From assembly GCA_002104985.1 (NCBI GenBank), contig MCGO01000164.1, positions 21,236 to 85,235 of the forward strand: a stretch of 64,000 bases of DNA, read 5' to 3'. Under the pieces are notes generated by a model that was not told the DNA's origin, did not search any database, and saw nothing but the letters and a program-made list of their open reading frames with translations. Made by a program: the position numbers and the translations under genes. Origin of the DNA: Rhizoclosmatium globosum. Its lineage: Eukaryota; Chytridiomycota; Chytridiomycetes; Chytridiales; Chytriomycetaceae. Positions 43,243 through 54,100 of the stretch are shown here, one piece after another (the stretch's first letter is position 1; every line of letters starts with the position of its first letter).

Positions 43243-43623
43243 ATGCTTTTCCAATCCAACCACGACGACAAATCCAAACAAGACTCCAAAATGCCCTCAG
43301 ACATTTGCCACGAATCGCAAGTTGCAATTGAACACGAATCTGACATTATCGACCAGATCACCCACGCAATCATCGAAGGTTCACATCAAATATCCGATCT
43401 GGCTGACCACCTGCTGCACCCTGACACCACTGCCACTGCCACTGCCACGGCCTCAAAAGACATCCAAGAAGAACACAAGGAAACTGTCATTGAACATGTC
43501 ACACACGCAATCGTTGACGAGATCCATCACATCCAAGAAGAGATTCATCACATGACAGAAGTTGTGGAAAAGAAGGTTGCAGCGACGGAGGAGACGATGG
43601 ATGGGGAAGTGTTTGTTGTGTAG
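43243..43623 (+). CDS. GHEAQVAIE small-protein family, member 5
   Basis: ATGs at 43243 and 43291 are both possible; the second (MPSDICHESQVAIEHESDII) aligns with the other members and gives 110 residues. The first unit is DQITHAIIEGSHQISDLADH; a second helical unit follows (TVIEHVTHAIVDEIHHIQEE), then a V/E/K helix ending DGEVFVV as in member 4. Members 4 and 5 form a tandem pair. The I-x-H-[VI]-T-H-A-I-[IV] spacing repeats like an amphipathic surface helix. Function unknown. Confidence 0.7.
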   Translation: MLFQSNHDDKSKQDSKMPSDICHESQVAIEHESDIIDQITHAIIEGSHQISDLADHLLHPDTTATATATASKDIQEEHKETVIEHVTHAIVDEIHHIQEEIHHMTEVVEKKVAATEETMDGEVFVV

Positions 43624-43758
43624 AAGATATAACCCCGAGTTAGTAGCCAAGTGTAATTTAAATAAAAGGATCGAAATGTGTTTATAAGCTATTTACATGT
43701 CTTTATGTCTCTTTCTCTTTCTCTCTTTGTTCTTTGTTTGAAATCATCCACCAAAAGA

Positions 43759-44539
43759 ATGCAACAAGCGCCAGCACCCTCCCAAACAACCAATGCACCG
43801 ACAATGACAATCGGCGGTGGAAAAGAGCGATATGCACCCACAGTGGAGGAAATGGGTGTCATTAGAGCCGCGAACCGATCCTTCCTTTTTGCGTATGGTG
43901 CTGGTATTGGTATTGGAGTGATTGCTGGGTTCTCTCTGACTCGTGTGCCGAGTCTGTCTAAGGTAACCTATTTATCAAAGTGGCTTGATCTTTGGTAGCA
44001 TATGCTCAGATTAGTTTGCTCAGTGGAAGACTGGTGTCGTGTTTGCTACGTCCCTGACTGGCGAGTATCTCGGGCGTAAGCTCGGTGAAGTCCGGGCACA
44101 GTCGTATCTACAGCAGAAACTGCCTCACGACTCGGTTCTGCGGACGTTGCTTGCGAAAGATGGGGTTACGAAGGCTGCGTTTGAGATTGGTGGGACTGTG
44201 GAGGGGCAGAAGGTTGAACAGCCGGAGATTCGAGCGACTGCGTGGGAGAGTATTAGGAAAATGAATCAGAGTGAGGGTGGGTCTGCGTGGGCGAGGGTTA
44301 GGATGGGGAAGCCTGTTGTGAGTGAAGTGGGTGAGGGAAGTGTCGTGGCGAGTGTTCAGCAGAGGAAGGATGATGATTTGTTTGCTTTCGATGCAGAGGA
44401 TTCATTTGACTCCAACGACACACCCAGTACATCTGCATCAACTCCAACACCAATTGGGCGACCTAGAACACGAGAGGAGGAGGAAGAACTTGTAAGACAA
44501 GGAAAACTGAGGAGGAACCGGTACGGTGACTTTGAATAA
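43759..44539 (+). CDS. OCIA-domain-like membrane protein
   Basis: Two exons, 43759-43962 and 44024-44539, 239 residues. After a short polar N-terminus comes YAPTVEEMGVIRAANRSFLF, AYGAGIGIGVIAGFSLTRVP (first TM) and KTGVVFATSLTGEYLGRKLG (second hydrophobic segment with a GxxxGRKxG motif). This order resembles the OCIA domain of mitochondrial inner-membrane OCIAD proteins, where a PTxEExxVxRxCxxESF segment is followed by two TMs. The Cys typical of metazoan OCIA is not present. The remaining ~130 residues are polar and low-complexity, ending RRNRYGDFE. Mitochondrial location is inferred. Confidence 0.55.
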
Positions 44540-44594
44540 ATCAATAAACATAGGCGTCTCTATTTGGCCAAATCTCCCATTCCACGCGAAATCA

Positions 44595-46203
44595 CTACCG
44601 CCTGTCCGGAGAATCCTCACTTCCCTTCACAACCCCAACAACGACAGTCAAATCGTCCATCTTCCCGCCTTGATAATACAACCCTTCTCGAACTGCGCGT
44701 TCCTGGAAGGGGCTTGATACGTCTGCGCCAGAGTCTAGAGATACCTGTCGCGCGCGTTCAAGGATAGCTGATGCGATTTTATGTGGATCTGTGCGAAGGA
44801 TGCGTGCTGGAGGGATTGTGGATGATATTGGGGAGTGGGTATGTGTCGTATTTGAAGCTGTTGCTGATGGGGTACCGAGAATAGTTGAATTGATGAGGTC
44901 CAGAATGTCTTCATCAAAGAGATTGTCAAAGATACCGTCAGAGCCCTGAAGTATATGGTGGGTGTGGATTGAGTTCGAAAACGGGAATGGATCGAAAGGT
45001 GACGTACCACAACGATTAAATCTCCTTCTTGGACTTTGACTCGGTATGTTAATGCGTCCTTTTCGGGTGTATCTTTTGAGTCGCTGCCGAGTTGGTAGGG
45101 GAAGTTGAAGGAGTGCTGTTGTTCTTCGGTACGGAATATCAGGGCGCCGTTGCGGAATACGAGGCATGAAGTATCCCCCAGTGTTGCGATGCGAAGTTCG
45201 TCGTCCTACAGAAAAAAATCAGTGGCTGATGGACCTGGGTTTTGATGTGCCTCGTCCAACAAAGAAATGCAACCGCTTCGAAGTTCCTGCTTAAGGCCAA
45301 TCATCATCTCTTTTGTTTCCAACAGTACTTCAACGCCAAGTGTCCTGCAATAACACCCACCCTTGCAGTTTCGCTCTATCTAGCTCTAAACCCATATCCA
45401 TCTACTAGAAACATACCCTCAAAAACGCAATCAAAGCTGTAGTAGATCCAACAGCCTTCTTTTCACTATCCTTAGCCCCAGCATCCTCCAACGTCCGTTC
45501 ACAAGCAACCTGCAACACCTTGACAGGATCCAGTGCATAATAATCATTGATATCATAATCATTATTCGCGACATCATCAAAATAGTCCAACTGGGCTGCA
45601 ACATGGTGCATAAGCCGCGACGAGAAGAGGGCAGCATTAGAACCCTTCACAACATCCTTCCAACCACCAACGCCATCAGCAACGCCCAGCCCGTCCTTCC
45701 GAATAAAGTAGGCGTCTTCGCCGACACGGACTGAGAAGCCGTCTGGTTTCAGGAGGGATTCGGTTGATGGATTTGATGATGAACTGGTAAAGTGGGTGTC
45801 AGACTTTCTGTCTCTTGCGGCGTCGTGGTCAATGTCGAGTGGCTTTGCGGAACCGGCGGCGGCGAAGGCGAATTCGAAGGACGGGCGTTTGAGTTGGGCC
45901 TTTTGTTTGTTGGATTGGATTGGATTGGTTGAATTAAATAGTTTGTTAGAAGAAGGAGGGAAGAAAGAAGACACAAAGTACCTGGGCTATTAGTTCAAAT
46001 ACAGTTGGTTTGAGTGGTGGTTTGTTTGACAGGGTCGTGTTGGTTGTGGCAGTCGGCGTTGATCCACTGGTTGCTGCTGAAGAACTCGACAGTCGCTGCG
46101 GTTGGATCAACCACGTAACGGGTGCACTCGATACTCGGAATCGGCGGGCAAAGGTGACAAGTGGCTGCGATGTTCGTTGGAGGTGTCGCAGCATTTCAAC
46201 CAT
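44595..46203 (-). CDS. PP2C-family phosphatase, PTC7 type
   Basis: Four exons, 46203-45982, 45899-45417, 45205-45008, 44945-44595, all phase 0, 417 residues. The N-terminus (LRHLQRTSQPLVTFARRFRV) looks like a mitochondrial presequence. Catalytic motifs: GEDAYFIRKDGLGVADGVGG (metal-binding Asp residues), GSTTALIAF, TLGDTSCLVFRNG, QQHSFNFPYQL and GSDGIFDNLFDEDILDL, then KMDDLTVVVGVV. These match the PTC7/Fig/azr1 subgroup, Mn/Mg-dependent Ser/Thr phosphatases, several of them mitochondrial and acting in coenzyme Q metabolism. A DYD/ND-rich insertion sits in the middle. Converges on the OCIA-like gene, 55 bp apart. Confidence 0.88.
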
Positions 46204-47029
46204 CAAATTCAGAATCAGAAACAATGAAAAGAATAGAGAGAAATGAATAACTGTTCTACATACTCAAACTCAACACCCTTCAATACACTACTTTTCAAAC
46301 TTCGTTTATACTTGAACATCATAAACGCAATCTTTATTCCATGATAACTTTCTGTTGAATATAGAACTTAGAGAGATCTGAATTCGCTTCGCTGCTGTGC
46401 CTCCGTTTTGAGTCAGATATTTGCGATATGCAACGTTGCTTCAGTTACAGATAGTGTCAACCCAACGGACCAAAACTGATATCCACAGTGACAAGTTGTC
46501 TTATGTGGCTAACAACAGTCATTGATTCCTATCCAGCTTGAGTGGGCATACCCATATCACTTCCATATGGTTGCCACATTCAAGTAACATTGAGTGCTTG
46601 TCAAACGTCATGAAAAGAACGATCCAAGGACAGAATGATGCTGCGCGAGGATATCATACCTATTCTTAAGCGATACATCAAGGTTTCACGTTCGAACTTT
46701 CAAGATATCTGCAGTTATCGATGCGTCACAGACACTCACTATCTTGGCTCCCACTCAAACGACACCAAAGATGTCCCCATCTAGAAACCAGTCAGAGCCA
46801 AGATGGGAGGCACGTTATCTATTCTGAAACTGCTTGACCCCCCAATGAAAATTGATAGGAATGTCAGAAATTGATAGGAGATTCGGTGGAGATTGGACAG
46901 CTTTCCACTCTGAGAGCTCCTCTCAAATTGGTCAAATTTTTACCATGAGGGGCCACCCGGAAAGGGTCAAAAAGGGAAGGCCCGTTTTTTCAGATTTTGC
47001 TTCATCAACTTGATCTCAAAACATCAACT
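46204..47029. other. Intergenic upstream of UNC93-like copy 1
   Basis: About 800 bp with no plausible gene. GAAATTGATAGGA-like strings occur in short succession near 46849-46878. The motif GGGCCACCCGG near 46952 resembles the GAGCCACCCGA near 49288 upstream of copy 2, possibly a shared promoter element. Confidence 0.4.
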
Positions 47030-47253
47030 GTGAGTTTGCTTGCCTCTCTCCTGTCACTCCTTTCGGTGGGATGGATTGCGGAAGCTTGTGGGTGGAGTGA
47101 TCAAACGGCTTTCCGAGTTGTGACAGCTACTGACATGCTTCGCTGTCCAATATCACACATTACCTTCGCTTCTATGACACCTCTGTCGATACCATATCTC
47201 TACCTTCTCTGAAAGTATCCGATAACTAACCTGCTTCTCCCTGCCTCCAATAG

Positions 47254-48645
47254 ATGGGTTTCTTCGACACTCTCAACCAGGCCCGTACTCAGGTCTACGT
47301 CATCTCCTTCGTCTGTTTCCTCTGCCCAGGAATGTTCAACGCCTTGAACTCCCTTCCAACTGCCGGTCCATCCGCTCAGGAGGTTAAGGACAAGCAGAAC
47401 GCTGCCCTTTACCTCTGTTTCGCCATCATGGGTCTCCTCGCTGGTGGTCTTAACAACATCCTCGGACCACGCATTCTCGCAGCCATCGGTGGTACCGGAT
47501 ACGCTATCTACGCTGCTGCTCAGTACAACATTTTCAAGGTTCAGGGTGGTGATGACTCTGCTCCAATCCCAGACTCCGCCAACACCTTCTCTATTTTCTC
47601 CGGTGCCTACATTGGTCTCTGTGCTGGTATGCTTTGGGCTGCTCAGGGTCAGATTTGCTTGACCTACCCAACTGAGTCTCAGAAGGGTACTTTCTTCGCC
47701 ACCTTCTGGGTTATCTTCAACTTGGGAGCCGTGCTCGGTAACACCATCTCCACTGCTCTTTCCTGGGGTGCTGGTTCCTCTGGAGTTGCCATGAACGATG
47801 CCATGTACTTGATCTTCATTATTCTCATGGCCGGTGGATCCATTGTCGCTTTCCTTATCCAGCCACCAGGTACTATTATCCGTGAGGACCAGACCCAAGT
47901 CGAGACCCCACCAACCAACGTTCTCCGTGAGTTTGTTGAGGTCCTCAAGCTCTTCACCAACCCAGCCATGTTGACCATCTTGATTCCATGCATGTCTTCC
48001 AACTGGTTCTACACCTACCAGTTCGGTCCATTCGGTGACAACTTCTCTGGACGTTCCAACGGTCTTAAGGCTATCTTCTACTGGTTGTCTCAAGCTGGTG
48101 GTGCCTGGGTTCTCGGAAACATGTTCTTGGACAACACCAAGTACTCCCGTACCACTCGTGCCTGGACTGGATGCTACATCATGGCTGGTACCACTCTTGC
48201 TTTCTTCGGTGGAGGTGCTGCTTTCCAATACGCCTCCGTCAGCAACGGATGGACTGACAAGGGTAACCACTTCGATGCTGGAGACAACTTTGGTTCCTTC
48301 TTCGGTCCATTCCTCTTGTACGTCTGTTACGGTCTCTACGACGCTTTCTTCCAGGTCTACACCAACTACCTCATCGGTGCCATCTCCAACGACTCTGAGA
48401 CCCTCTCTCGTTACGCTGGTTTCTACAAGGGTACCCAGTCTGGTGCCGGTGGTATCTCTTGGGCTTTGAACGGTTTCGTCTTCACCGCCTCCAAGGGTAA
48501 CGCTCTTACCCCAACCACTCAGTTCTGGGTCATGGTTGTTCCATGTGTTATCTCCGTCTTCTTCTTCGCTATCTTCTGTAAGGTCTTCGTTAAGGACACT
48601 ACTGAGGAGCACGCTGAGCAGGGATCCTCCATCAAGGCCCACTAA
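47254..48645 (+). CDS. UNC93-like major-facilitator transporter, copy 1
   Basis: Single coding exon, 463 residues, 11-12 hydrophobic segments. The N-terminal QVYVISFVCFLCPGMFNALN with LPTAG, and the following GLLAGGLNNILGPR, are typical of fungal UNC-93/DUF895 family members of the MFS. An intron with donor GTGAGT at 47030 and acceptor CAATAG ends exactly at the ATG, so the 5' UTR is spliced. Codon use is strongly C-ending, suggesting high expression; this bias also creates a spurious 480-codon antisense frame. Substrate unknown (K+ regulation or solute export have been proposed for relatives). Plasma or vacuolar membrane inferred. Confidence 0.88.
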   Translation: MGFFDTLNQARTQVYVISFVCFLCPGMFNALNSLPTAGPSAQEVKDKQNAALYLCFAIMGLLAGGLNNILGPRILAAIGGTGYAIYAAAQYNIFKVQGGDDSAPIPDSANTFSIFSGAYIGLCAGMLWAAQGQICLTYPTESQKGTFFATFWVIFNLGAVLGNTISTALSWGAGSSGVAMNDAMYLIFIILMAGGSIVAFLIQPPGTIIREDQTQVETPPTNVLREFVEVLKLFTNPAMLTILIPCMSSNWFYTYQFGPFGDNFSGRSNGLKAIFYWLSQAGGAWVLGNMFLDNTKYSRTTRAWTGCYIMAGTTLAFFGGGAAFQYASVSNGWTDKGNHFDAGDNFGSFFGPFLLYVCYGLYDAFFQVYTNYLIGAISNDSETLSRYAGFYKGTQSGAGGISWALNGFVFTASKGNALTPTTQFWVMVVPCVISVFFFAIFCKVFVKDTTEEHAEQGSSIKAH

Positions 48646-49360
48646 GCGCTGTTGCGTTTGTAGATAAGGGGGAACTGAATTTTTGAGTGGAATTGTATGT
48701 GAAATTCATTATTTTGCTATGATCTGTTTTAAAGTTCTTATTCTTAGTTCTTTCCTGAATATATGATGTTAGAATTAATTGATACTTTATCTCCGTTCCT
48801 TTGAAGTCGCTGAAAAGTCTTCGATTGAAATACTCTGGCTGTCGATTATGACAAAAAATTTAATGCGGGGTTAAACTACAAACGAATCTGGTAAGCATTT
48901 CACACAACACTTGCAAAAATAGGTTCTTCTCCGCAGCATATGTATTTGTTGACATGGTTAAATCTTGGTGGCACTGGAAGTTGTACTCTGCCAATTTGGA
49001 GCAATCACACGAAAAAATTGAGGCGTATGAGCTCACACTACTACAAGGTAAGACCTTCGTCTGTGTCGACTCAATACTGGTAAGTTTGCGATGGTTCAGC
49101 AGGTGAAGTCGCTGTAATCAACAGAATTCGGTTTTCCATCTCCATTATCGATCTGTATTGGGTGGCTTACTGGCTTTCAACCTCCAAATCGGTAAAATTT
49201 TCGTGTCATTGATGCAGAGTTGAGCTGACGGAAGGTAGCTTTCCTATTCCTCCAAATCGAAAAATTTGGAGCTAGTTCAAAGCCAGAGAGCCACCCGAAG
49301 CTTTAAAAGGAGAAAGTTGTCACTCCCGTCACCCCTCATCAGTTCTATTGCCAATACAAA
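48646..49360. other. Spacer between the UNC93-like copies
   Basis: Not homologous by eye to the region before copy 1, so the duplication unit is essentially the coding region plus the 5' intron position. It contains the inverted repeat at 49160-49296. No gene seen. Confidence 0.45.
49160..49296. repeat. Inverted repeat / MITE-like palindrome
   Basis: The left arm begins GGGTGGCTTACTGGCTTTCA followed by ACCTCCAAAT; the right arm (about 49264-49296) is its near-perfect reverse complement with a 3-bp insertion (ATTTGGAGCTAGTTCAAAGC then CAGAGAGCCACCC). Loop about 75 bp. No clear target duplication outside the arms. It could be a small MITE or a promoter palindrome of copy 2, whose 5' UTR starts within ~65 bp. 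Confidence 0.55.
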
Positions 49361-49423
49361 GTGAGTGCACTTTGACTCAAACCGCTTCAGATCAATAGAT
49401 CACTAACACATTCGCTTTTGCAG

Positions 49424-50815
49424 ATGGGTTTCTTTGACACTCTCAACCAGGCTCGTACTCAAGTCTATGTCATCTCCTTCGTCTGTTTCCTCTGCCCAGG
49501 AATGTTCAACGCCTTGAACTCCCTTCCAACTGCCGGTCCATCCGCTCAGGAAGTTAAGGACAAGCAGAACGCTGCCCTTTACCTCTGTTTCGCCATCATG
49601 GGTCTCCTCGCTGGTGGTCTTAACAACATCCTCGGACCACGCATTCTCGCAGCCATCGGTGGTACCGGATACGCTATCTACGCTGCTGCTCAGTACAACA
49701 TCTTCAAGGCTCAGGGTGGTAACGATGCCGCTCCAATCCCAGACTCCGCCAACACCTTCTCTATTTTCTCCGGTGCCTACATTGGTCTCTGTGCTGGTAT
49801 GCTTTGGGCTGCTCAGGGTCAGATTTGCTTGACCTACCCAACTGAGTCTCAGAAGGGTACTTTCTTCGCTACCTTCTGGGTTATCTTCAACTTGGGAGCC
49901 GTGCTCGGTAACACCATCTCCACTGCTCTTTCCTGGGGTGCCGGTTCCTCTGGAGTTGCCATGAACGATGCCATGTACTTGATCTTCATTATTCTCATGG
50001 CCGGTGGATCCATTGTCGCTTTCCTTATCCAGCCACCAGGTACCATTATCCGTGAGGACCAGACCCAAGTCGAGACCCCACCAACCAACGTTCTCCGTGA
50101 GTTCGTTGAGGTCCTCAAGCTCTTCACCAACCCAGCCATGTTGACCATCTTGATTCCATGCATGTCTTCCAACTGGTTCTACACTTACCAGTTCGGTCCA
50201 TTTGGTGACAACTTCTCTGGACGTTCCAACGGTCTCAAGGCTATCTTCTACTGGTTGTCTCAGGCTGCTGGTGCCTGGGTTCTCGGAAACATGTTCTTGG
50301 ACAACACCAAGTACTCCCGTACCACTCGTGCCTGGACTGGTTGTTACATTATGGCTGGTACCACCCTCGCTTTCTTCGGAGGAGGTGCTGCTTTCCAATA
50401 CGCGTCCGACTCCAACGGTTGGTTCAAGAAGGGTCAGCACATTGACGCTGGTGACAACTTTGGCCAATTCTTTGGTCCTTTCGTCCTCTACGTCTGTTAC
50501 GGTCTCTACGACGCTTTCTTCCAGGTCTACACCAACTACCTCATCGGTGCTATCTCCAACGACTCCGAGACCCTCTCCCGTTACGCTGGTTTCTACAAGG
50601 GTACCCAATCTGGTGCCGGTGGTATCTCTTGGGCCTTGAACGGTTTCGTCTTCACTACTGACAAGGGTAACAAGCTCTCTGCTACTACTCAGTTCTGGGT
50701 CATGGTTATTCCATGTGTTGTTTCCCTCTTCTTCTTCGCCATCTTCTGTAAGGTCTTCGTTAAGGACACTACTGAGGAGAGCGTTGAGCACGGTTCTTCC
50801 ATCAAGGCTCACTAA
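49424..50815 (+). CDS. UNC93-like major-facilitator transporter, copy 2
   Basis: Same length (463 residues) as copy 1, with 22 amino-acid differences by my count. These cluster in the loop NGWFKKGQHIDAGDNFGQFF, in the segment after FVFTT, and at the C-terminus, while the first ~300 codons are almost identical even at silent sites. Here too an intron ends directly at the ATG (49361-49423, donor GTGAGT, acceptor TGCAG, 63 nt against 224 nt in copy 1). Highly biased codons. Recent duplication or gene conversion of the 5' two-thirds is likely. Confidence 0.88.
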   Translation: MGFFDTLNQARTQVYVISFVCFLCPGMFNALNSLPTAGPSAQEVKDKQNAALYLCFAIMGLLAGGLNNILGPRILAAIGGTGYAIYAAAQYNIFKAQGGNDAAPIPDSANTFSIFSGAYIGLCAGMLWAAQGQICLTYPTESQKGTFFATFWVIFNLGAVLGNTISTALSWGAGSSGVAMNDAMYLIFIILMAGGSIVAFLIQPPGTIIREDQTQVETPPTNVLREFVEVLKLFTNPAMLTILIPCMSSNWFYTYQFGPFGDNFSGRSNGLKAIFYWLSQAAGAWVLGNMFLDNTKYSRTTRAWTGCYIMAGTTLAFFGGGAAFQYASDSNGWFKKGQHIDAGDNFGQFFGPFVLYVCYGLYDAFFQVYTNYLIGAISNDSETLSRYAGFYKGTQSGAGGISWALNGFVFTTDKGNKLSATTQFWVMVIPCVVSLFFFAIFCKVFVKDTTEESVEHGSSIKAH

Positions 50816-51110
50816 ATGGTGTGATGATTGAATGTAACGCGGAGTGAATGTTTGCTATGTTTTAGACAGTTTCTATTTCTTTTCGTTCCATTGTATGAAA
50901 TATATGGCTTGTAGAAACAAATATTCTTTCATTAGCTGAATACTTATGTATTAGAAAGAACAAATGTGGTATTGTCAGACAAATATATTGAGACGACCAT
51001 ATATTTCAGCTTCAAACAAAATTGATGTTAAGTTGAGTTTCCGTTTATAAGGCCCGGTTGGTTTCAATTGAATGCATACTACGATTATCATACATACTTT
51101 AATGTTACAA
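50816..51110. other. Intergenic, convergent 3' ends
   Basis: AT-rich 3' region between UNC93-like copy 2 and the DDB1-like gene. Nothing further recognised. Confidence 0.4.
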
Positions 51111-54100
51111 CTAACCAATTGTCCTCAACCCCCTCACAACAGTTTCAACCCAACGTTTCGCTTCCACCTCATCATCTAACCCAACACAAAACCTCCACTC
51201 ATCAACAACCCTCTGCTTCTCAGCTTCCGACAGCAACTCATACATCCGAATCAAATCCCCATCAACAACGTTCTGCATCCCATGACTTGCCGTCGACCGA
51301 TACCGCATGTAATCGTTTCCTATTCCACACAATCAGCAAACGGAACATGAAAAAAGAACTCGAAAAATACCTAAAAGCGGCCGTGTAGCTGGAAACGAGC
51401 TCAACACATCTTGCAACGCCTTCCACCGTTCAACCGACTCCTCTTTCAACCCTCTCACTGAAAACACACTTCCAAGTATCGATACCGCGTAAATAGTCTT
51501 CAACTCTTTGGCGCGTTTCACACCGTCATCAATTGTATCGGGTTCCTCCATATCTTCGTCTTCTTGTATGGAACAGATTCCTAAATCGTCGACTTCAAAG
51601 CCAGTGTCCATTTGTCCCGCGTGTAACCGCGTGATGGTTTCGCCGAGGTTGACGCAGAAGGAGGTTTTGAAGTGGATGTGTGGTTGAGAGCGGTCGGTGT
51701 TTGGAGTCGGGTTGGTGAGACAGTATAGTTCTCCAGATTTGTCAGCGACGAGGACTTTGGAGGTTGAGAGGGAGAGGCAGTCGGAAGGAGTTCGAGTCAG
51801 ATCGTCACTGTGTTTGGGTTAAGGACTTCATGTAGAGTAGAAGACGTGGTTTACCTTCGATAGAATGTAAACTGTTTTGTACGTGGTTCAAACGAGTACA
51901 ACGATACAGAGTCGTTTGCGCCTCCGACAAAGATGTTCGAGCCAGAGACACTGAGTGATCGAATTGGGTATCGGAGTTCAACTTTGGCACCACAATGTAA
52001 TCTGTCGGAACGTTATTTACATATCTGACTATTCCTGCAAATACTCACGCTCGACTCTCAGCTTCAATCTTCAGCTGATAAAGACAGTTTCCAGATGCAA
52101 CGAGTAGATAACTAGGATGCAACATTTATATCGCTTCATAAATAAAAAGCACGACAGCTTACCTCTTCATGAACGAGCACACAGCAAACACAAGTTCAGG
52201 CAACTTGTATTCACCCAGCTTCTTGATCTTGTACGGCGGCTTATACTATATTTAGGCATTAAATTCTCATATCTTAATTTTGAGAGCACTCACTGGACTT
52301 TTGTTTTCCACTTCCTTTTAACTTTTCACCAAAACGCGACCCTGTGACTTGACCCCCGGCGCCTCACGGTATCCAGCCGTCCCAATACAGATATACCGTT
52401 TCTGGTCCTTGATGTTCCACACAGTCATACTGTAGCACGACTCGCCATTTGGAAGCACTTCACGGAGGTATTGAACGCCAGTCTCTGGATCAACAAGTTT
52501 GATTTCGCCAGTCATTTCAGTGGATCCAGATTCGCGTTTGTTGCAGGCTACGATGAGTGTGTTTGTTGCGTGGTCATGGATGATTCGGCGTGGCGGTTTT
52601 GAGAGAGAGTGGGAATGGCGGATTGTTGGGGTTACGGAGGAGGCTATGTCGAGAGAGATAAAGGAGAGAGTTGTTGGGGTTGAGAAGATGTATGTTGGTG
52701 GAGTTGTTGACGATGTGAGTAATGCTACGTTTGTGACCTGTGCAGTGAAGCAGGGTTAGATCAATATCTGCTTGAAAAAAGACCAAAAGATACGTACATT
52801 GTCGATGCAAACGGAGTTGAGCACTATGGTTGATATTGATCCATTCTCAACCAACGAAGCACGCCACACTTTGTCTGAAAGTACAAGAACATGTGAATCT
52901 GACAGTGTTCTGGTTGGTATGAATCGAATGGGCTCGAGGCCCACTTTTATGGTATCCAGCAACTGAAATCCAAAACTTGAGGTGATGACATTGTATGCCA
53001 AAACATAAAACAAAGCGGTGCCATCACGAAGGCCTGTAGAAAATAAGACACATATTTCAAGACAAACTGAACCTACCGATTGCGAGAACCTCCTCGCCTC
53101 CAGAACGAATCACGCAAATCGAATTGGGAATTCTCCATCCACCATTATCAGCTCCAAACTCCAAAACACCACCGAAACTCAATCCGACATCATCCACCTC
53201 CAACACCAAAACCGCAGGCTCATACGTTCCAACAAACACAACTTTCCGCCCCTTCACAACATCAAAACCCAAAGTGCTCGGCTCAAAACCAACACTCGTT
53301 CTCGACACTTCCACAACAACATCCACGCCAACTCTCAAAACAACAACCTCCTTTCTTGCACCGAGACTAACTACTAAAACCCCATCCTCATCCCCAGCTG
53401 CACAAGTAATACTCTCCCCATCGTCTGGAACCCACCGTCCCTGTTCCTCCCCTCTACCACGTCCAAACAAAACTACAGCCCCAGCATAAACCGCAACAAC
53501 CCCATCAACCCCAACTGCCCCCATATAAACAGCACACCCAAAACCCCCTCCCAAAAACTCAACCTCCTCAACACCCCCCACCTCCTTACCCAACCACCCC
53601 CTCGTCCCACCCAAATACGAAACCCCAACCAACCCCTCCCCACACCCCCAAACCCCAACAACACTACCACCCTCCCCACCCGCCTCCGCCTCCCCAACCC
53701 CCTCCCCACAAACCCCGCGCCCAACCGCCAAAACCCGCCCAAACGCACCATCCCCACTCGTCACATACCCAACCCCCCGCGAAACAACAACATCAAGCAC
53801 GGGAGCCGCGTTCTCGATCCTGCAGACCCGCGTTACCGTCTGCGTTGAAAGCGATATGGAGACGAGCTCCCCGGGACACATGTCGCCTACGAGGATGTAC
53901 ACGTCGTTTGCGAGGTGTGTTAAATGGGAGGTGTGGTTTCTGCGTGTGATGTATGTGACGTGTGGCGGGTTTCCGGGGTTGGTGAGTGTGAGGGTTAGGA
54001 TGTGGCCTGAGTCTGTTGCGAGGATGTATGTGTTTTGGGAAGGGGTTTGGGCGAGGGATGTTATGAGTGGGTATGTGGATGTGGATGTGGGGGGGAGGGG

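Noticed and set aside
47200..48642. 480-codon antisense ORF opposite UNC93-like copy 1
   Set aside because: Low-complexity G/S/T/E/V product created by the strong codon bias of the + strand gene; the same shadow appears at 49403-50812.
49403..50812. 469-codon antisense ORF opposite UNC93-like copy 2
   Set aside because: Mirror of the above. Its conservation follows from conservation of the sense gene.
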